In this document: positions 16,965-30,873 of the stretch, one piece after another
How positions within the stretch are numbered: the first letter of the stretch is position 1
How the letters are laid out: every line of letters starts with the position of its first letter
NCBI RefSeq assembly: GCF_000427645.1
Contig: NZ_KE386571.1
Coordinates: 1,477,676 to 1,541,675 of the forward strand
Origin: Sphingomonas phyllosphaerae FA2
GTDB taxonomy: Bacteria; Pseudomonadota; Alphaproteobacteria; Sphingomonadales; Sphingomonadaceae
Length of the DNA stretch: 64,000 bases
Direction: 5' to 3'
Notes under the pieces: generated by a model
Databases searched by the model: none
Told to the model about the DNA's origin: nothing
What the model saw: only the letters and a program-made list of their open reading frames with translations
Program-made: the position numbers and the translations under genes

Positions 16965-18302
16965 TCAAACCGCCGCGCGCACCGCGTCGCAGATGCGGTC
17001 GACCACCTGCTCGACCTGCGCCGGATCGTCGCCCTCGGCCATCACGCGGATCACCGGCTCGGTCCCCGACGGCCGGATCACCAACCGCCCGCGCCCCGCC
17101 AACTCCGCCTCGGCATCGGCGATCACTGCCTTCACCGCCTCGGTTTCCAGCGGCTTGCCGCCCGAAAAGCGCACGTTCTTCAGCAATTGCGGCAGTGGCT
17201 CGAACCGCCGCAGCACCTCGCTCGCCGGCGCACCCGCCCGACAGATCTCCGCCAGCACCTGCAACGCCGCTACCAGCCCGTCGCCGGTCGTCGCGTAATC
17301 GCTGAGGATGATATGCCCCGACTGTTCGCCGCCGACGTTATAGCCGCGGCGACGCATCGCCTCGAGCACATGCCGGTCGCCAACCGCGGTGCGGATCAGC
17401 CCCAGCCCCTGCGCCTTCAGATGCCGCTCCAGTCCGAGGTTCGACATCACCGTCGCGACCAGCCCGCCGCCCGCCAGCCGCCCGGCACGCGCCCAGCCGG
17501 CGGCGATCGTCGCCATCAACTGGTCGCCGTCGATCACCCGGCCCTTTTCGTCGACCACGATCAGCCGGTCGGCGTCGCCGTCCAGCGCAATGCCGATGTC
17601 GGCCCGATGTTCGGTCACTGCCGCCGACAGCGCCTCCGGGTGGGTCGAGCCGATCTTGTCGTTGATGTTCAGACCGTTCGGCTGCACCCCGATCTGGACG
17701 AGATCCGCGCCCAATTCCCACAAAGCCTCGGGTGCGACCTGATAGGCGGCGCCGTTCGCGCAATCGACGACCACCTTCATCCCGTCGAGCCGCAGGTCGT
17801 TGGGAAAGGTCGACTTGGCGAAGTGGATATAGCGACCGCGCGCATCGTCGATCCGCTTGGCGCGCCCGATCTCGCCCGCCGGGGCCAGCGCGACCTCACC
17901 ATCGATCGCTGCCTCGATCGCCAGTTCGTCCTCATCGGACAATTTGTAACCATCCGGCCCGAACAGCTTGATACCATTGTCGAAAAACGGATTGTGGCTG
18001 GCGGAGATCATCACCCCCATATCGGCCCGCATCGACTTGGTGAGCATCGCCACCGCCGGGGTCGGCATCGGCCCCACCAGCGTCACGTCCATCCCGACGC
18101 TCGTGAACCCGGCCTGCAACGCGCTCTCCAGCATATAGCCCGATAGCCGCGTGTCCTTGCCGATCACCACCCGGTGGCGGTGTTGCCCCCGCAGGAAGTG
18201 TCGTCCGGCCGCCATCCCGACCTTCATCGCCATTTCCGCGGTCATCGCGCCCGCGTTGGTCAGGCCGCGAATGCCGTCCGTGCCGAAATATTTCCTTGCC
18301 AT
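16965..18302 (-). CDS. glmM: Phosphoglucosamine mutase GlmM
   Basis: A 445-residue alpha-D-phosphohexomutase. It starts [13 protein letters not shown] and carries the phosphoserine loop [15 protein letters not shown] (Ser102), the metal loop [10 protein letters not shown], the sugar-specificity motif [10 protein letters not shown] and the phosphate-binding loop [12 protein letters not shown]. It converts glucosamine-6-phosphate to glucosamine-1-phosphate for UDP-GlcNAc, feeding peptidoglycan and lipopolysaccharide. The open frame extends to 18338, but the family N-terminus fixes the ATG at 18302. In many sphingomonads and enterobacteria glmM follows ftsH; here ftsH is at 56-58 kb, so the pair is split. 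Confidence 0.96.
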   Translation of the reverse strand: MARKYFGTDGIRGLTNAGAMTAEMAMKVGMAAGRHFLRGQHRHRVVIGKDTRLSGYMLESALQAGFTSVGMDVTLVGPMPTPAVAMLTKSMRADMGVMISASHNPFFDNGIKLFGPDGYKLSDEDELAIEAAIDGEVALAPAGEIGRAKRIDDARGRYIHFAKSTFPNDLRLDGMKVVVDCANGAAYQVAPEALWELGADLVQIGVQPNGLNINDKIGSTHPEALSAAVTEHRADIGIALDGDADRLIVVDEKGRVIDGDQLMATIAAGWARAGRLAGGGLVATVMSNLGLERHLKAQGLGLIRTAVGDRHVLEAMRRRGYNVGGEQSGHIILSDYATTGDGLVAALQVLAEICRAGAPASEVLRRFEPLPQLLKNVRFSGGKPLETEAVKAVIADAEAELAGRGRLVIRPSGTEPVIRVMAEGDDPAQVEQVVDRICDAVRAAV

Positions 18303-18370
18303 CGTGTCTTCCGTTCGCTTGGCCCAGACAGGTCCCATAATCGCGGACGAGCAAAAGGCGAAGATACCGC

Positions 18371-19600
18371 ATGTCGCAAGCTACCCGCATCCTGCTGTCG
18401 CTGCTGATCGGGCTGGCCGGCGGCGTCGCGCTTGCCAGCTTCGTGCGCGATGCAGTCCCCGGCACGATCGCGGTCGCGGAGCCGATCGGCGCGGCATGGC
18501 TTCACGGCTTGCAAATGACGATCGTGCCGCTGGTAGTATCGCTGCTCGTCACCGGAGTCGCCTCGACCGCCGAGGCGGCACGCGCCGGGCGGCTCGCCGG
18601 GCGCGCCATCGCACTTTACGTCACCTTCCTATTCCTCTCGGCGACGATCGCCGCGGTCGCGACTCCCCTGATCCTCGCGATCGCGCCGCTCCCCGCCTCC
18701 TCGGCGCAGGCGTTGAGGGCAGCGCTGGTCGGCGCGGGCAAGGTGCCGACCGTCCCGCCGCTTGGCGAGTTCTTCGCCGGCATCGTTCCCACCAACATCG
18801 TCCATGCCGCCGCCAGTGACGCCTTTCTGTCGCTCATCATCTTCACGCTTGTCTTCGCCTTCGCGATCGCGCGGATCGATCCCGAGGGGCGTGCCTTGCT
18901 CGTCCGTTTCTTCACCGCGCTGCGCGATACGATGCTGGTCGTGATCGACTGGGTATTATGGATCGCGCCGCTCGGCGTGTTCGCGCTGGCGCTGGTGGTC
19001 GGGGCCCGGGCGGGCTCGGGGGCGTTTGGCGCGCTCGCGCATTACATCCTTGTCGTCGCCAGCGTCGGGGTGATCGTCACATTGCTCGCCTATCCGGTCG
19101 CCTGGGCCGGCGCACGGCTCAACCTTTTGGACTTCGCCCGCGCCGCGCTGCCCTCACAAGCGGTGGCGATCAGCACCCAGTCCTCGCTCGCCTCGGTGCC
19201 CGCGATGCTGGAAGGCGCACGCACGCTCGGCGTGCCGGTACGCACCGCGGGCGTGACGCTCCCGTTGGCGGTCGCGATCTTCCGCGCGACCGGCCCGGCG
19301 ATGAACCTCGCGGTGGCGATCTATGTGGCGACCTGGTTCGGCGTCGCGCTGTCGCCCGCGACGCTCGCGATCGGTGTGGTGGTGGCGACGCTCACCTCGC
19401 TCGGCTCGGTCAGCCTGCCCGGAACGGTGAGCTATGTGAGCGCGATCGCCCCGATCGCAGGCACGATCGGCGCCCCGATCGCCCCGCTCGGCCTGCTGGT
19501 CGCGGTCGAGACGATCCCCGACATCATTCGCACCGTCGGCAACGTCACGATGGACCTCGCGACCACCGCATGGCTGGGGCGGCGCGAACCTAGGGAGTAG
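18371..19600 (+). CDS. Dicarboxylate/amino acid:cation symporter (DAACS family)
   Basis: A 409-residue inner-membrane transporter with about eight hydrophobic helices and two re-entrant segments. It begins with [11 protein letters not shown] and has the [16 protein letters not shown] helix typical of DAACS/SDF proteins. The serine-rich hairpin reads [16 protein letters not shown], and the substrate helix includes [19 protein letters not shown]. Family members take up glutamate, aspartate, succinate or similar with sodium or protons. The substrate cannot be told. It is divergent from glmM (68 bases apart), and its last 11 bases overlap the end of convergent rarD. Confidence 0.88.
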   Translation: MSQATRILLSLLIGLAGGVALASFVRDAVPGTIAVAEPIGAAWLHGLQMTIVPLVVSLLVTGVASTAEAARAGRLAGRAIALYVTFLFLSATIAAVATPLILAIAPLPASSAQALRAALVGAGKVPTVPPLGEFFAGIVPTNIVHAAASDAFLSLIIFTLVFAFAIARIDPEGRALLVRFFTALRDTMLVVIDWVLWIAPLGVFALALVVGARAGSGAFGALAHYILVVASVGVIVTLLAYPVAWAGARLNLLDFARAALPSQAVAISTQSSLASVPAMLEGARTLGVPVRTAGVTLPLAVAIFRATGPAMNLAVAIYVATWFGVALSPATLAIGVVVATLTSLGSVSLPGTVSYVSAIAPIAGTIGAPIAPLGLLVAVETIPDIIRTVGNVTMDLATTAWLGRREPRE

Positions 19601-20456
19601 CGCGTCGAGGGCGGCTGCCGAAGGCGTAGAGCGCGCAGCCGGACCAGATCAGCGCGAAGGTGATGATATGCACCCCGCGCAACGGTTCGTGGAACACCAG
19701 CACCGCCAGCAGGAATTGCAGCGTCGGCGCAAGATATTGCAACAGCCCCAGCGTCGAGTACCGCAACCGCCGCGCCGCCGCGGCGAACATCAGCAGCGGC
19801 GCGGCGGTCACCGCGCCGGCCAACACCAGCAGCAGGTCGACGTGGCCGCGCCCGAACACCGGCTGGGGACTGAGCCACAGCACCGCAAGCGCGGGCCCGA
19901 CCAGCAACGCGGTCTCCACCGTCAGCCCGCCCAGCGCATCGATCGCCGCCACCTTGCGGATCAGCCCGTAGAGGCCGAAGCTGAACGCGAGCGTCAGCGA
20001 GATCCACAACGCCCCGCCCCCGACGATCGCCAACACCGCGACACCGATCGCCGCCACCGCGACCGCCGCCTTCTGCACCGTGCCGATCCGCTCGCCCAGC
20101 ACGATCGTCCCCAGCGCGACGTTGAGCAGCGGATTGATGAAATAGCCGAGGCTCGCCTCCAGCACGTGCCCGCTCTGCACCGCGAAGATATAGACCAGCC
20201 AGTTGACTGCGATCAGCGCGGCGGACGCGCACAGCAGCAACAGGGTCCGCCCGCGCGCCGCCGCCACGATCGCCGGGCCGCGCCGCATCGCGAGCACGAT
20301 CGCGGCGAGCAGCAACAACGACCAGACCACGCGATGCGCCAGCACCTGCAACGCCGGAACGCCGGTCAGCAGATGCAGATAGAGCGGGAGCAGCCCCCAG
20401 GAGACATAGGCGCCCACGCCGAGAAGCAGGCCGGAGCGATGGGAGTTTTCGGTCAT
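19590..20456 (-). CDS. rarD: EamA family transporter RarD
   Basis: A 288-residue inner-membrane protein with ten predicted helices forming two EamA repeats. It has the RarD pattern: [19 protein letters not shown] near the N-terminus, [44 protein letters not shown], and the C-terminal [19 protein letters not shown]. RarD was named from chloramphenicol sensitivity in Pseudomonas; its substrate is unknown. The open frame extends to 20507, but MTENSHRSG at 20456 gives the normal start. It overlaps the DAACS gene end-to-end by 11 bases. Confidence 0.9.
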   Translation of the reverse strand: MTENSHRSGLLLGVGAYVSWGLLPLYLHLLTGVPALQVLAHRVVWSLLLLAAIVLAMRRGPAIVAAARGRTLLLLCASAALIAVNWLVYIFAVQSGHVLEASLGYFINPLLNVALGTIVLGERIGTVQKAAVAVAAIGVAVLAIVGGGALWISLTLAFSFGLYGLIRKVAAIDALGGLTVETALLVGPALAVLWLSPQPVFGRGHVDLLLVLAGAVTAAPLLMFAAAARRLRYSTLGLLQYLAPTLQFLLAVLVFHEPLRGVHIITFALIWSGCALYAFGSRPRRATP

Positions 20457-20572
20457 GCGCGCCGTGTCGCGGCAGATGCGACGCGATGCAAGCGCGCGCC
20501 TACCCATCGCGCCGGGCGAGCAAGGAAACAGTCGCCCTCCCCGCGCTTTGTCCGTACCAGCGTCGCGCCATC

Positions 20573-21658
20573 ATGCTATCCCGCCTCGTCCTCACCGATG
20601 TCCGCAATCACGAAGCGCTGTCGATCGCACCCGAAGCTGCGCCCGGCTTCGTCGTGCTGTACGGCCCGAACGGTGCGGGCAAGACCAACGTGCTGGAGGC
20701 CGTGTCGCTGCTCGCACCCGGCCGGGGACTGCGCCGCGCCGCCTTGTCGGATGTCGCGCGCAGTGGCGGGCCGGGTGGCTTCGGGGTCGCTGCGACGCTC
20801 GACGATGGCGTAACGCTCGCCACCGGTGCGCTGGCGTCCGCGCCCGAGCGGCGCGTGGTGCGGATCAACGGCGCCCCCGCCCCCGCCACAGCGCTGGCCG
20901 AGCGCGTAGCGGTGCTGTGGCTCACCCCGGCAATGGACCGGCTGTTTACCGAGGCCGCGGGCGGTCGGCGGCGCTTCCTCGATCGGCTGACGCTGGCGAT
21001 CGAGCCCGGCCATGCCCGCGACGGCGCGCGCTACGAAGCGGCGATGCGCGACCGCAACCGGCTGCTCGCCGATCCGCTCCCCGACCCCGACTGGCTCGCC
21101 GCGCTGGAGGCGCAGATGGCGCAGCACGGCGCCGCGCTCGACGCCGCGCGCCGCCGCACCGTCGCCGCGCTCGACACCGCGCTCGCCGCCCAGCCCGCCG
21201 GAGAGATCGCGCGGGCCCGAATCGCTCTGGACGGGTGGAGCGGCGACGCCGCGACGCTGGCCGACGCGCTCCGCGCCGGTCGCGGGCGCGACGCCGCCGC
21301 CGGCCGCACGCTCGTAGGCCCGCACCGCGCCGACCTGATCGTCACGCATGTCGACAAGGCACGCCCCGCCGCTACTGCCTCAACCGGGGAGCAAAAGGCG
21401 CTGCTGCTCGGGATCGTGCTCGCGCACGCCGAACTGGTCGCACGCCTGACGGGTCATGCCCCGGTGCTGCTGCTCGACGAGGTGGCCGCGCATCTCGATC
21501 CCGTACGCCGCGCCGCCTTGTTCGCCCGCCTCGCCCCGCTCGGGCAGGTATGGATGACCGGAACCGAGCGGGCGCTGTTCGACGGGATCGATGACGCCAC
21601 CTGGATGGCACTACATGACGTCGTTACGCCCACAACATTTTCGCCGCCGCCGCGTTGA
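20573..21658 (+). CDS. recF: DNA replication and repair protein RecF
   Basis: A 361-residue SMC-like ATPase. It begins [14 protein letters not shown] and carries Walker [10 protein letters not shown] (31-39), the [23 protein letters not shown] segment unique to RecF, signature [20 protein letters not shown] and Walker [14 protein letters not shown]. RecF helps load RecA on gapped DNA through RecO and RecR. It is not preceded by dnaN here. The gene is followed by two MFS genes and then gyrB, so the classical recF-gyrB neighbourhood is interrupted. The TGA stop overlaps the TTG start of the next gene. Confidence 0.95.
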   Translation: MLSRLVLTDVRNHEALSIAPEAAPGFVVLYGPNGAGKTNVLEAVSLLAPGRGLRRAALSDVARSGGPGGFGVAATLDDGVTLATGALASAPERRVVRINGAPAPATALAERVAVLWLTPAMDRLFTEAAGGRRRFLDRLTLAIEPGHARDGARYEAAMRDRNRLLADPLPDPDWLAALEAQMAQHGAALDAARRRTVAALDTALAAQPAGEIARARIALDGWSGDAATLADALRAGRGRDAAAGRTLVGPHRADLIVTHVDKARPAATASTGEQKALLLGIVLAHAELVARLTGHAPVLLLDEVAAHLDPVRRAALFARLAPLGQVWMTGTERALFDGIDDATWMALHDVVTPTTFSPPPR

Positions 21659-22962
21659 GCGATGATTCGCCGCTTTCTCGCCTGGGATATCGTCCGCTGA
21701 CCGCTCTCGCCGTTCCTGCCGATGACACCCCGCGCACGCTGACCGAATGGCGGCGCGGCTGGCCGGTGGTGACCGCGGCGATGCTGGGCGCGGGGTTCGG
21801 ACCGGGGCTGTACCAGAATCTCTCCAGCCTTTTCACGCCCGGGCTTGAGGCGACGTTCGGCTGGTCACGCGGCGACATCGCCACCGCCGCCGGCCTCGCG
21901 CTGGGCGGAGCGATCGCCGCCCCGCTGATCGGGCGCGCCGCCGACCGCTTCGGGGTGCGCCCCGTCATCATCGCCTCGATGCTGCTGCTCGGCGCCGCCT
22001 ATCTGTGGCTGGCCGCGATGGGATTGCACGGCGGCCGCGCGATCTGGCGCTACCAGCTCGGCGTCGTGCTGCTGGTGCTGGCACTGCCGGGAACCAGCAG
22101 CCTCGCCTATGGCAAGCTGATCGCGGCGCGCTTCGTGCGCGGGCGCGGGATGGCGCTGGCGCTCGGCACCTCGGGGCTGGCGCTGGCAACGATCGTCGCC
22201 GCACCCCTTCTGGGCGCCACCATCGCTAACTTCGGCTGGCGCGCGGGGTTCGTCACCTTGGCAGGCGGCTCCGCGCTCCTCGCGTTGCCGCTGATCGTGC
22301 TCAGCCTGCGCGCGGTGGCGTTGCCCAGCCGGTCCGATCCGCGCTCCACCGTCTTGCCGGGGACCAGCGCGGCGGCGGCGCGGCGCGACCGGCGCTTCTG
22401 GATCATGGTCGCTTCGGCCTGGCTCATCAACGCCGCGACGACCGGCTTCGTGACCCAGCTCGTGCCGATCGGGCTCGAATTAGGACTGCGCCCGGCGCAA
22501 GCCGCGCTGCTGCTCACCAGCTTCGCCTCCAGCGCAATTGCGGGACGGCTGCTGGTCGGATGGCTCGTCGATCGGCTGCGCCCGCAACCGGTCGCGGCGG
22601 CGTTCGCCATCCTGTCCGCCGCTGCTTTCGTCGCTTTGGCGTTCGCGCCGTCGGGGCTGGCGTTGCTGCTGGCGCTCGTCTTTTTCGCCGGGCTGATGAA
22701 CGGCGCCGAGAACGACTTGCTGCCCTTCTTCGCCGCGCGATTGTTCGGGCTGCGCGCCTATGCCGAGATCTACGGCACCGCGATGCCGATCGCTTTGTCG
22801 GGCACGGCGGTCGGGATCATCGGCTTCGGCCGGCTCCACGATCTGACCGGCGGCTATACGGGCGCGCTGACGCTCGGCTGCGGGGCGCTGCTGCTCGCGG
22901 CGCTGTGCTTCCTGATCCTCCCCGATCGCACAGGGGATGACGTCGACGGCGCCGCCCGCTAG
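21655..22962 (+). CDS. MFS transporter (first of tandem pair)
   Basis: A major facilitator protein of up to 435 residues with about twelve membrane helices. It shows the MFS loop 2-3 motif [12 protein letters not shown] and the pattern [22 protein letters not shown]. The segment [29 protein letters not shown] (in the second half) is shared almost word for word with the next gene, so the two are paralogs from a tandem duplication. The architecture resembles the oxalate/formate-antiporter and monocarboxylate branches of MFS; the substrate is unknown. The start is uncertain. The TTG at 21655 overlaps the recF stop (TTGA); a later start near the EWRRGWPVV segment is possible. Confidence 0.85.
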   Translation: MSDDSPLSRLGYRPLTALAVPADDTPRTLTEWRRGWPVVTAAMLGAGFGPGLYQNLSSLFTPGLEATFGWSRGDIATAAGLALGGAIAAPLIGRAADRFGVRPVIIASMLLLGAAYLWLAAMGLHGGRAIWRYQLGVVLLVLALPGTSSLAYGKLIAARFVRGRGMALALGTSGLALATIVAAPLLGATIANFGWRAGFVTLAGGSALLALPLIVLSLRAVALPSRSDPRSTVLPGTSAAAARRDRRFWIMVASAWLINAATTGFVTQLVPIGLELGLRPAQAALLLTSFASSAIAGRLLVGWLVDRLRPQPVAAAFAILSAAAFVALAFAPSGLALLLALVFFAGLMNGAENDLLPFFAARLFGLRAYAEIYGTAMPIALSGTAVGIIGFGRLHDLTGGYTGALTLGCGALLLAALCFLILPDRTGDDVDGAAR

Positions 22963-22971
22963 CGCGCGTCG

Positions 22972-26731
<3,760 letters not shown>

Positions 26732-26747
26732 AGCCTACCCTCTCTCC

Positions 26748-26831
26748 ATCGCCCCAGACTTGATCCGGGGCCCCGCTTCTTACCGACCGCGCGAAGAAGA
26801 AGCGGGGTCTCGGGTCAAGCCCGGGACGACG
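26748..26831. repeat. REP-like palindrome, family B (copy B3)
   Basis: An inverted repeat with left arm ATCGCCCCAGACTTGATCCG and right arm ending CGGGTCAAGCCCGGGACGAC. It starts 16 bases after the gyrB stop and is the first of three different repeats in this gap. Confidence 0.9.
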
Positions 26832-26857
26832 CAAGTGGATGACGGCTCACCCCCACC

Positions 26858-26952
26858 CGTCATCCCCGCGAAGGCGGGGATCCAGACGCGCAGGTTCTCG
26901 TAAAGGCCACAGGCGTCAGAGGTTCTGGATTCCCGCCTTCGCGGGAATGACG
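26858..26952. repeat. REP-like palindrome, family C (copy C1)
   Basis: Two outward arms, CGTCATCCCCGCGAAGGCGG and CCGCCTTCGCGGGAATGACG, surround about 45 bases. The arms differ slightly from each other (CCCC against TCCC). A second family C copy lies at 32398-32493. Confidence 0.9.
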
Positions 26953-26985
26953 ATAGGTCAAGGTGGCTCCCAGCCGAATTGCCCC

Positions 26986-27062
26986 CGTCATTGCGAGCGT
27001 AGCGAAGCAATCCAGTGCCGGATCAGAACGCGCTGGATTGCTTCGCTACGCTCGCAATGACG
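26986..27062. repeat. REP-like palindrome, family A (copy A3)
   Basis: Same family as A1, with arms CGTCATTGCGAGCGTAGCGA and its exact complement. It ends seven bases before the stop of convergent nudC. Together B3, C1 and A3 fill the whole 338-base gap between gyrB and nudC. Confidence 0.93.
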
Positions 27063-27069
27063 GACAAAC

Positions 27070-27942
27070 CTATCCCTCGACCCACGCCCGCAACAACGAA
27101 TGCGCGATGGCATAGCGCGGCGGTGCACCGAACGCCCCGGCCTCACCCGCCAGCGCCGCGCGCACCTCGTTACGCGTCACCCAGCGCGCATCCTCCAACT
27201 CGTTGGTGTCGAGCGTGATCGCATCGTCTTCCGCCTCGGCCACGCACGCAATCATCAACTGCGACGGAAACGGCCACGGCTGGCTCGCAACATAGCGCAC
27301 CGCCCCAACGCGCACCCCGGCCTCCTCGAAAATCTCCCGCGCCACGGCCTCCTCGATCGACTCGCCCGGCTCCAGAAAGCCAGCCAGCGCCGAATAGCGC
27401 CCCGCCGGAAACGCCGCCTGCCGCCCGATCAGCGCGCGCCCGTCATGCTCGGCGATCATGATGACCACCGGATCGACCCGCGGAAAATGCTCCGCCTTGC
27501 AATTCGGACAGCGGCGCCCCCAGCCGGCGCGAAACGGCGCGGTCGCGTGCCCGCACCGCGCGCAGAACGGATGCCGCGCATGCCAGTCGATCAGCGCGCG
27601 CGCCGCGGCGAACGTCGCCGCCTCACCGCCGCGCAACCGGTCGAGCAACGCGAACAGCGTCGGCGATCGATACGGCGGCGGCGGCATGTCGCCGGGGATG
27701 ATGGCCGCAAAATGCGCCCGCCCCTCCGCCAGCCCCAGCAACACGAATTCCGCCCCGTCCGGCGCATCGGCGACCACGCCCCACGCCAGCGAGCCGTCCT
27801 CTTCCACGACCGGCTCGAACGCAGCGAGCCGCAACAGCCGCGACGTCGGGTCGGCCAGCAACGGCGCGATCGCCGCCGGATCCTGCCGCAACGCGTCGGC
27901 GCGATCCAGCGTGCCGCCGGTAAAGCCGGTTTCGATCACCAT
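27070..27942 (-). CDS. nudC: NAD(+) diphosphatase NudC (Nudix hydrolase)
   Basis: A 290-residue Nudix enzyme with the NudC layout. A four-cysteine zinc ribbon (Cys127, Cys130, Cys145, Cys148) is followed by the Nudix box GFLEPGESIEEAVAREIFEEAG (188-209) and the diagnostic SQPWPFPSQLM motif (220-230). NudC splits NADH or NAD into mononucleotides and removes NAD caps from RNA 5' ends. The ATG at 27942 overlaps the stop of the serine hydrolase gene. The open frame extends upstream to 28008, but the family N-terminus does not. Downstream lies REP copy A3. Confidence 0.94.
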   Translation of the reverse strand: MVIETGFTGGTLDRADALRQDPAAIAPLLADPTSRLLRLAAFEPVVEEDGSLAWGVVADAPDGAEFVLLGLAEGRAHFAAIIPGDMPPPPYRSPTLFALLDRLRGGEAATFAAARALIDWHARHPFCARCGHATAPFRAGWGRRCPNCKAEHFPRVDPVVIMIAEHDGRALIGRQAAFPAGRYSALAGFLEPGESIEEAVAREIFEEAGVRVGAVRYVASQPWPFPSQLMIACVAEAEDDAITLDTNELEDARWVTRNEVRAALAGEAGAFGAPPRYAIAHSLLRAWVEG

Positions 27943-29294
27943 TGCCCTCCGTGCAGCCGCGCGGCGTCGCGCCGGATCGCGGCATAGGTTTCCTTGCCCA
28001 GCGGCCACTTCTCGGCCGGGAAGTAATTGACCATGATCGTGCTGCGGAAGCGCTTCGCGGGATCGACCAGCGCCAGCGTCCCCGCCGCACCCGCCCAGCC
28101 ATAGCTGCCCTTCGACGCGCCGTTCGGATCGTCGTTCAGATACACGACCCCGCCCGCGCCAAAGCCGCGCTGCTGCCCGTCATTGTCGAAGAACACGCCC
28201 GCCGGCATCAGGTTCGACATTGCCAGCCGCGCGGTCTGCTCCTTCATCACGCGCGTGCCCTCCAGCATCCCGTAATTCTGGAGCATATGGAGGAAGCGAT
28301 CGTAATCGCGCGCGCTGCTCACCAGCCCCGCGCCACCATAAGGAAAGCTCGGCGGCTGCAACCACGGCGAGCGCGCCGCGGGATCGAGCGGGGTCAGCTT
28401 CTCCTCGACGAACGCATAATTGGTCGCGAACCGCCCGACGTCGCGCTGCGGCACCTGCCAATAAGTCGAGTTCATCTTGAGCGGATCGAGCAGCCGCGTC
28501 TGGACGAAGCGCTCGAACGACATGCCGCTCGCTTTCTCGACCACCGCCGCCAGCACGTCGAGCCCCATCGAATAATGCCACGTCGTTCCTGGCTCAGCGA
28601 CCAGCGGCGCCTGCGCGACCCGCTCGGCGAAGGCAGTCAGCGACGCCGGGCGCGTCCGCCGCGCCTGCGCCTCGATCTGCGCATTGACGGTCGCGGGGAC
28701 CAGACCGAGCCGCTCATATTCCTTGAGCAGCGGCCCCTTGGCGTTGATCTGGTAACCGATCCCCGAAGTATGCGTCATCAGTTCGCGGATCGTGATGGGC
28801 TTGGCGGCGGCGCGCGTCTCCAGCGAGGTGTCGGGGCTGGTCAGCACGCGCATCTTCGCGAACGCCGGAAAGTATTTCGACAGCGGATCGTCGAGCGACA
28901 GCTTGCCGTCCTCGACCAGCAGCATCGCCGCCATGCCGGTGATCGGCTTGGTCATCGAATAGACGCGCCACAGCGAGTCAGGCCCGGCCGCCGCCGCACC
29001 GGGGTCGAGCGAGATCTTGCCCGCGCTGACGAACACCGTCGGCAACTCGCCAAGCCCGAATGCGCCGACGATCCCCGGCATCTTCCCCGCCGCGATATAG
29101 CCGTCGTACAGCGCCTTGGTCGCGGGCAGCAGCGACGCCGCGGCGGCGGCATCGGGCGTCCGTTGCGCGGGCTGTGGCGCCGACGCGCGCATCTGCGGCT
29201 GCGGTTGCTGCGCCGAGGCCGCGACCGTTGCCAGCAGCGCCGCGCCAAGCCCAACAGCCTTCACCGGCTTCATCGTCCACCGCTTCAATGTCAT
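27936..29294 (-). CDS. Serine hydrolase of the beta-lactamase (class C) family
   Basis: A 452-residue exported protein. A signal peptide (VKAVGLGAALLATVAASAQQ) and a Gln/Pro-rich linker precede the penicillin-recognising domain, with the SxxK motif in YSMTKPITGM. HTSGIGY follows, and the catalytic tyrosine motif is probably WHYSMG. Length and order match the EstB/serine hydrolase group of DUF-like beta-lactamases, most of which are esterases or D-aminopeptidases rather than antibiotic-hydrolysing enzymes. Sequence alone does not predict resistance. Its ATG at 29294 overlaps the mutY stop (ATGA) and its stop overlaps the nudC start, giving a tightly coupled mutY-hydrolase-nudC operon. Confidence 0.88.
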   Translation of the reverse strand: MTLKRWTMKPVKAVGLGAALLATVAASAQQPQPQMRASAPQPAQRTPDAAAAASLLPATKALYDGYIAAGKMPGIVGAFGLGELPTVFVSAGKISLDPGAAAAGPDSLWRVYSMTKPITGMAAMLLVEDGKLSLDDPLSKYFPAFAKMRVLTSPDTSLETRAAAKPITIRELMTHTSGIGYQINAKGPLLKEYERLGLVPATVNAQIEAQARRTRPASLTAFAERVAQAPLVAEPGTTWHYSMGLDVLAAVVEKASGMSFERFVQTRLLDPLKMNSTYWQVPQRDVGRFATNYAFVEEKLTPLDPAARSPWLQPPSFPYGGAGLVSSARDYDRFLHMLQNYGMLEGTRVMKEQTARLAMSNLMPAGVFFDNDGQQRGFGAGGVVYLNDDPNGASKGSYGWAGAAGTLALVDPAKRFRSTIMVNYFPAEKWPLGKETYAAIRRDAARLHGGQW

Positions 29295-30331
29295 GCCCGT
29301 CTCCTCACCACATCTGCCGCTTTCGCGAACACCGTCGGCAATCCTGCTTCGTCGAGCCGATCGACCGGCCACCACTCACCTTCGTTGCTCGCGACGTCCG
29401 TGTGCGCCACCGCAATCGCAAGGTCGATCGTGAAATGCGTAAAGCCATGACTCACCGCCTCATCCAGCATCTTCCAGCCTGCGTCGGCGGGCGCATCGAC
29501 CAGCAGCGGCGGCGCATCGCTCCACGGCCCAGTGGGCAGCGCACGCATCCCGCCGAGCAACCCCTTGTCGGGCCGCCGCACCAGCAGCACCGCGTCGCCT
29601 CGTTGCAGCCAGAACAACGTCCCATGCCGATGCGGCCGCGCCGGCTTCGGCTTCTTGACCGGATAGGCCTCGGGCGTCCCCGCCGCCTGCGCCGCGCATG
29701 CCTGATTGAGCGGACACAGCAGGCACCGCGGCCGCCGCGGCGTGCAGATCGCCGAGCCCAGGTCCATCATCGCCTGTGCGAAATCGCCCGCGCGCGCGTC
29801 CGGGGTGATCGTGTCCGCCGCCGCCCGGATCGCCTTGCGCGCCGCCGACAAGGGCGTGTCGATCGCGAACAGCCGCGCGACGACCCGCTCGACATTGGCA
29901 TCGACCACCACCGCGCGCCGCCCGAACGCAATCGCCGCCACCGCCGCCGCGGTATAGTCGCCGAAGCCCGGCAACGCCCGCAGCGCCGCCTCCGTGTCCG
30001 GCAACCTGCCGCCATGTTCGGCCGCGATCCTCCGCGCCGCCGCCAGCAGATTGCGTGCCCGCGCATAATAGCCGAGCCCCGCCCACGCCGCCATCACCTC
30101 GCCCTCGTCCGCGGCGGCGAGGTCGGCGAAGGTCGGCCAGCGCCGCGTCCATTCGGTGAAGCGCGGCCGCACTGTCGCCACCGTCGTCTGCTGGAGCATC
30201 ACCTCGCTCAGCCACACGCGATACGGATCGGCGACTTCGCCCGCCCTCGCGCGCCACGGCAAATCGCGGCGGTGACGGTCGTACCAGTCGAGCAACGGAG
30301 TCGCGATATCGATCCGGTGCTTGGCGTCCAT
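29291..30331 (-). CDS. mutY: A/G-specific adenine glycosylase MutY
   Basis: A 346-residue base-excision enzyme. The helix-hairpin-helix DNA glycosylase domain has catalytic Glu43 (SEVMLQQTT) and Asp144 (VVVDANVER). The 4Fe-4S cluster loop has the exact spacing Cys196-x6-Cys203-x2-Cys206-x5-Cys212. A Nudix-like C-terminal domain, residues about 230-340, recognises 8-oxoG. It removes adenine paired with 8-oxoguanine. NudC shares the operon. The start at 30331 is only 15 bases from the divergent dciA start, so the two promoters must overlap the opposite coding regions. Confidence 0.95.
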   Translation of the reverse strand: MDAKHRIDIATPLLDWYDRHRRDLPWRARAGEVADPYRVWLSEVMLQQTTVATVRPRFTEWTRRWPTFADLAAADEGEVMAAWAGLGYYARARNLLAAARRIAAEHGGRLPDTEAALRALPGFGDYTAAAVAAIAFGRRAVVVDANVERVVARLFAIDTPLSAARKAIRAAADTITPDARAGDFAQAMMDLGSAICTPRRPRCLLCPLNQACAAQAAGTPEAYPVKKPKPARPHRHGTLFWLQRGDAVLLVRRPDKGLLGGMRALPTGPWSDAPPLLVDAPADAGWKMLDEAVSHGFTHFTIDLAIAVAHTDVASNEGEWWPVDRLDEAGLPTVFAKAADVVRRRA

Positions 30332-30345
30332 GCCCCGGCTATGGC

Positions 30346-30873
30346 ATGGGCGACGGAATGAGCAAGCGCGCCGGCGATCCCCCTTCCGAATCCCCGCGCC
30401 ACAATCGCTCGCGGCAGGTCGCCGAGCTGTTGCCGGCGGTCGGCGGTGCGGCCTTCCGCCGCTTCGGCTTCGTGCAGTCGGCGATCGTCACGCGCTGGCC
30501 GGAGATCGTCGGCGAGCGACTCGCCGCCGCCAGCACGCCCGAATCGATCCGCTTTCCCGCCGGCAAGAAGCAGGACGGCGTGTTGACGCTGACGGTGCGC
30601 GGCGCCCATGCTGCGATGATGAGCCATCTGACGGCCGAGATCATCGAGCGCGTGAACCGCTTCTTCGGCTATGCCGCGGTGGTGCGGGTCGCGATCCGGC
30701 ATGGCGAGGTCACGCGTCGTCCCGAACGCCGCGCCCCGCCGTCGCTCGTCCCCGCCCCGCCCGAAATGGGGCAGAGCCTGCGCACGATCGCCGATCCCGA
30801 GTTGAAGGCCGTGCTGGAGGCGCTCGCCTCCGGCGTCGCTGCCCCCCGCCCTGTGTTGCCGAAGGTCCGATGA
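30346..30873 (+). CDS. DciA/DUF721 family protein (helicase-loading factor)
   Basis: A 175-residue protein with a DUF721 domain in residues about 25-120: ELLPAVGGAAFRRFGFVQSAIVTRWPEIVGERLAAAS, then KQDGVLTLTVRGAHAAMMSHLTAEIIERVNRFFGYAAVVRV. DciA is the ancestral loader of the replicative helicase DnaB in bacteria without DnaC/DnaI; the role here is inferred from the family. The C-terminal third is proline-rich. The start could be 30346 or the in-frame ATG at 30358. Its TGA overlaps the start of the next gene (ATGA). The order mutY / DUF721-dsbA-dsbA-smc is conserved in sphingomonads. Confidence 0.87.
   Translation: MGDGMSKRAGDPPSESPRHNRSRQVAELLPAVGGAAFRRFGFVQSAIVTRWPEIVGERLAAASTPESIRFPAGKKQDGVLTLTVRGAHAAMMSHLTAEIIERVNRFFGYAAVVRVAIRHGEVTRRPERRAPPSLVPAPPEMGQSLRTIADPELKAVLEALASGVAAPRPVLPKVR

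Noticed and set aside
27936..29294. The beta-lactamase-family gene considered as an antibiotic resistance gene
   Set aside because: The family is mostly esterases and peptidases; motif reading alone does not support resistance.
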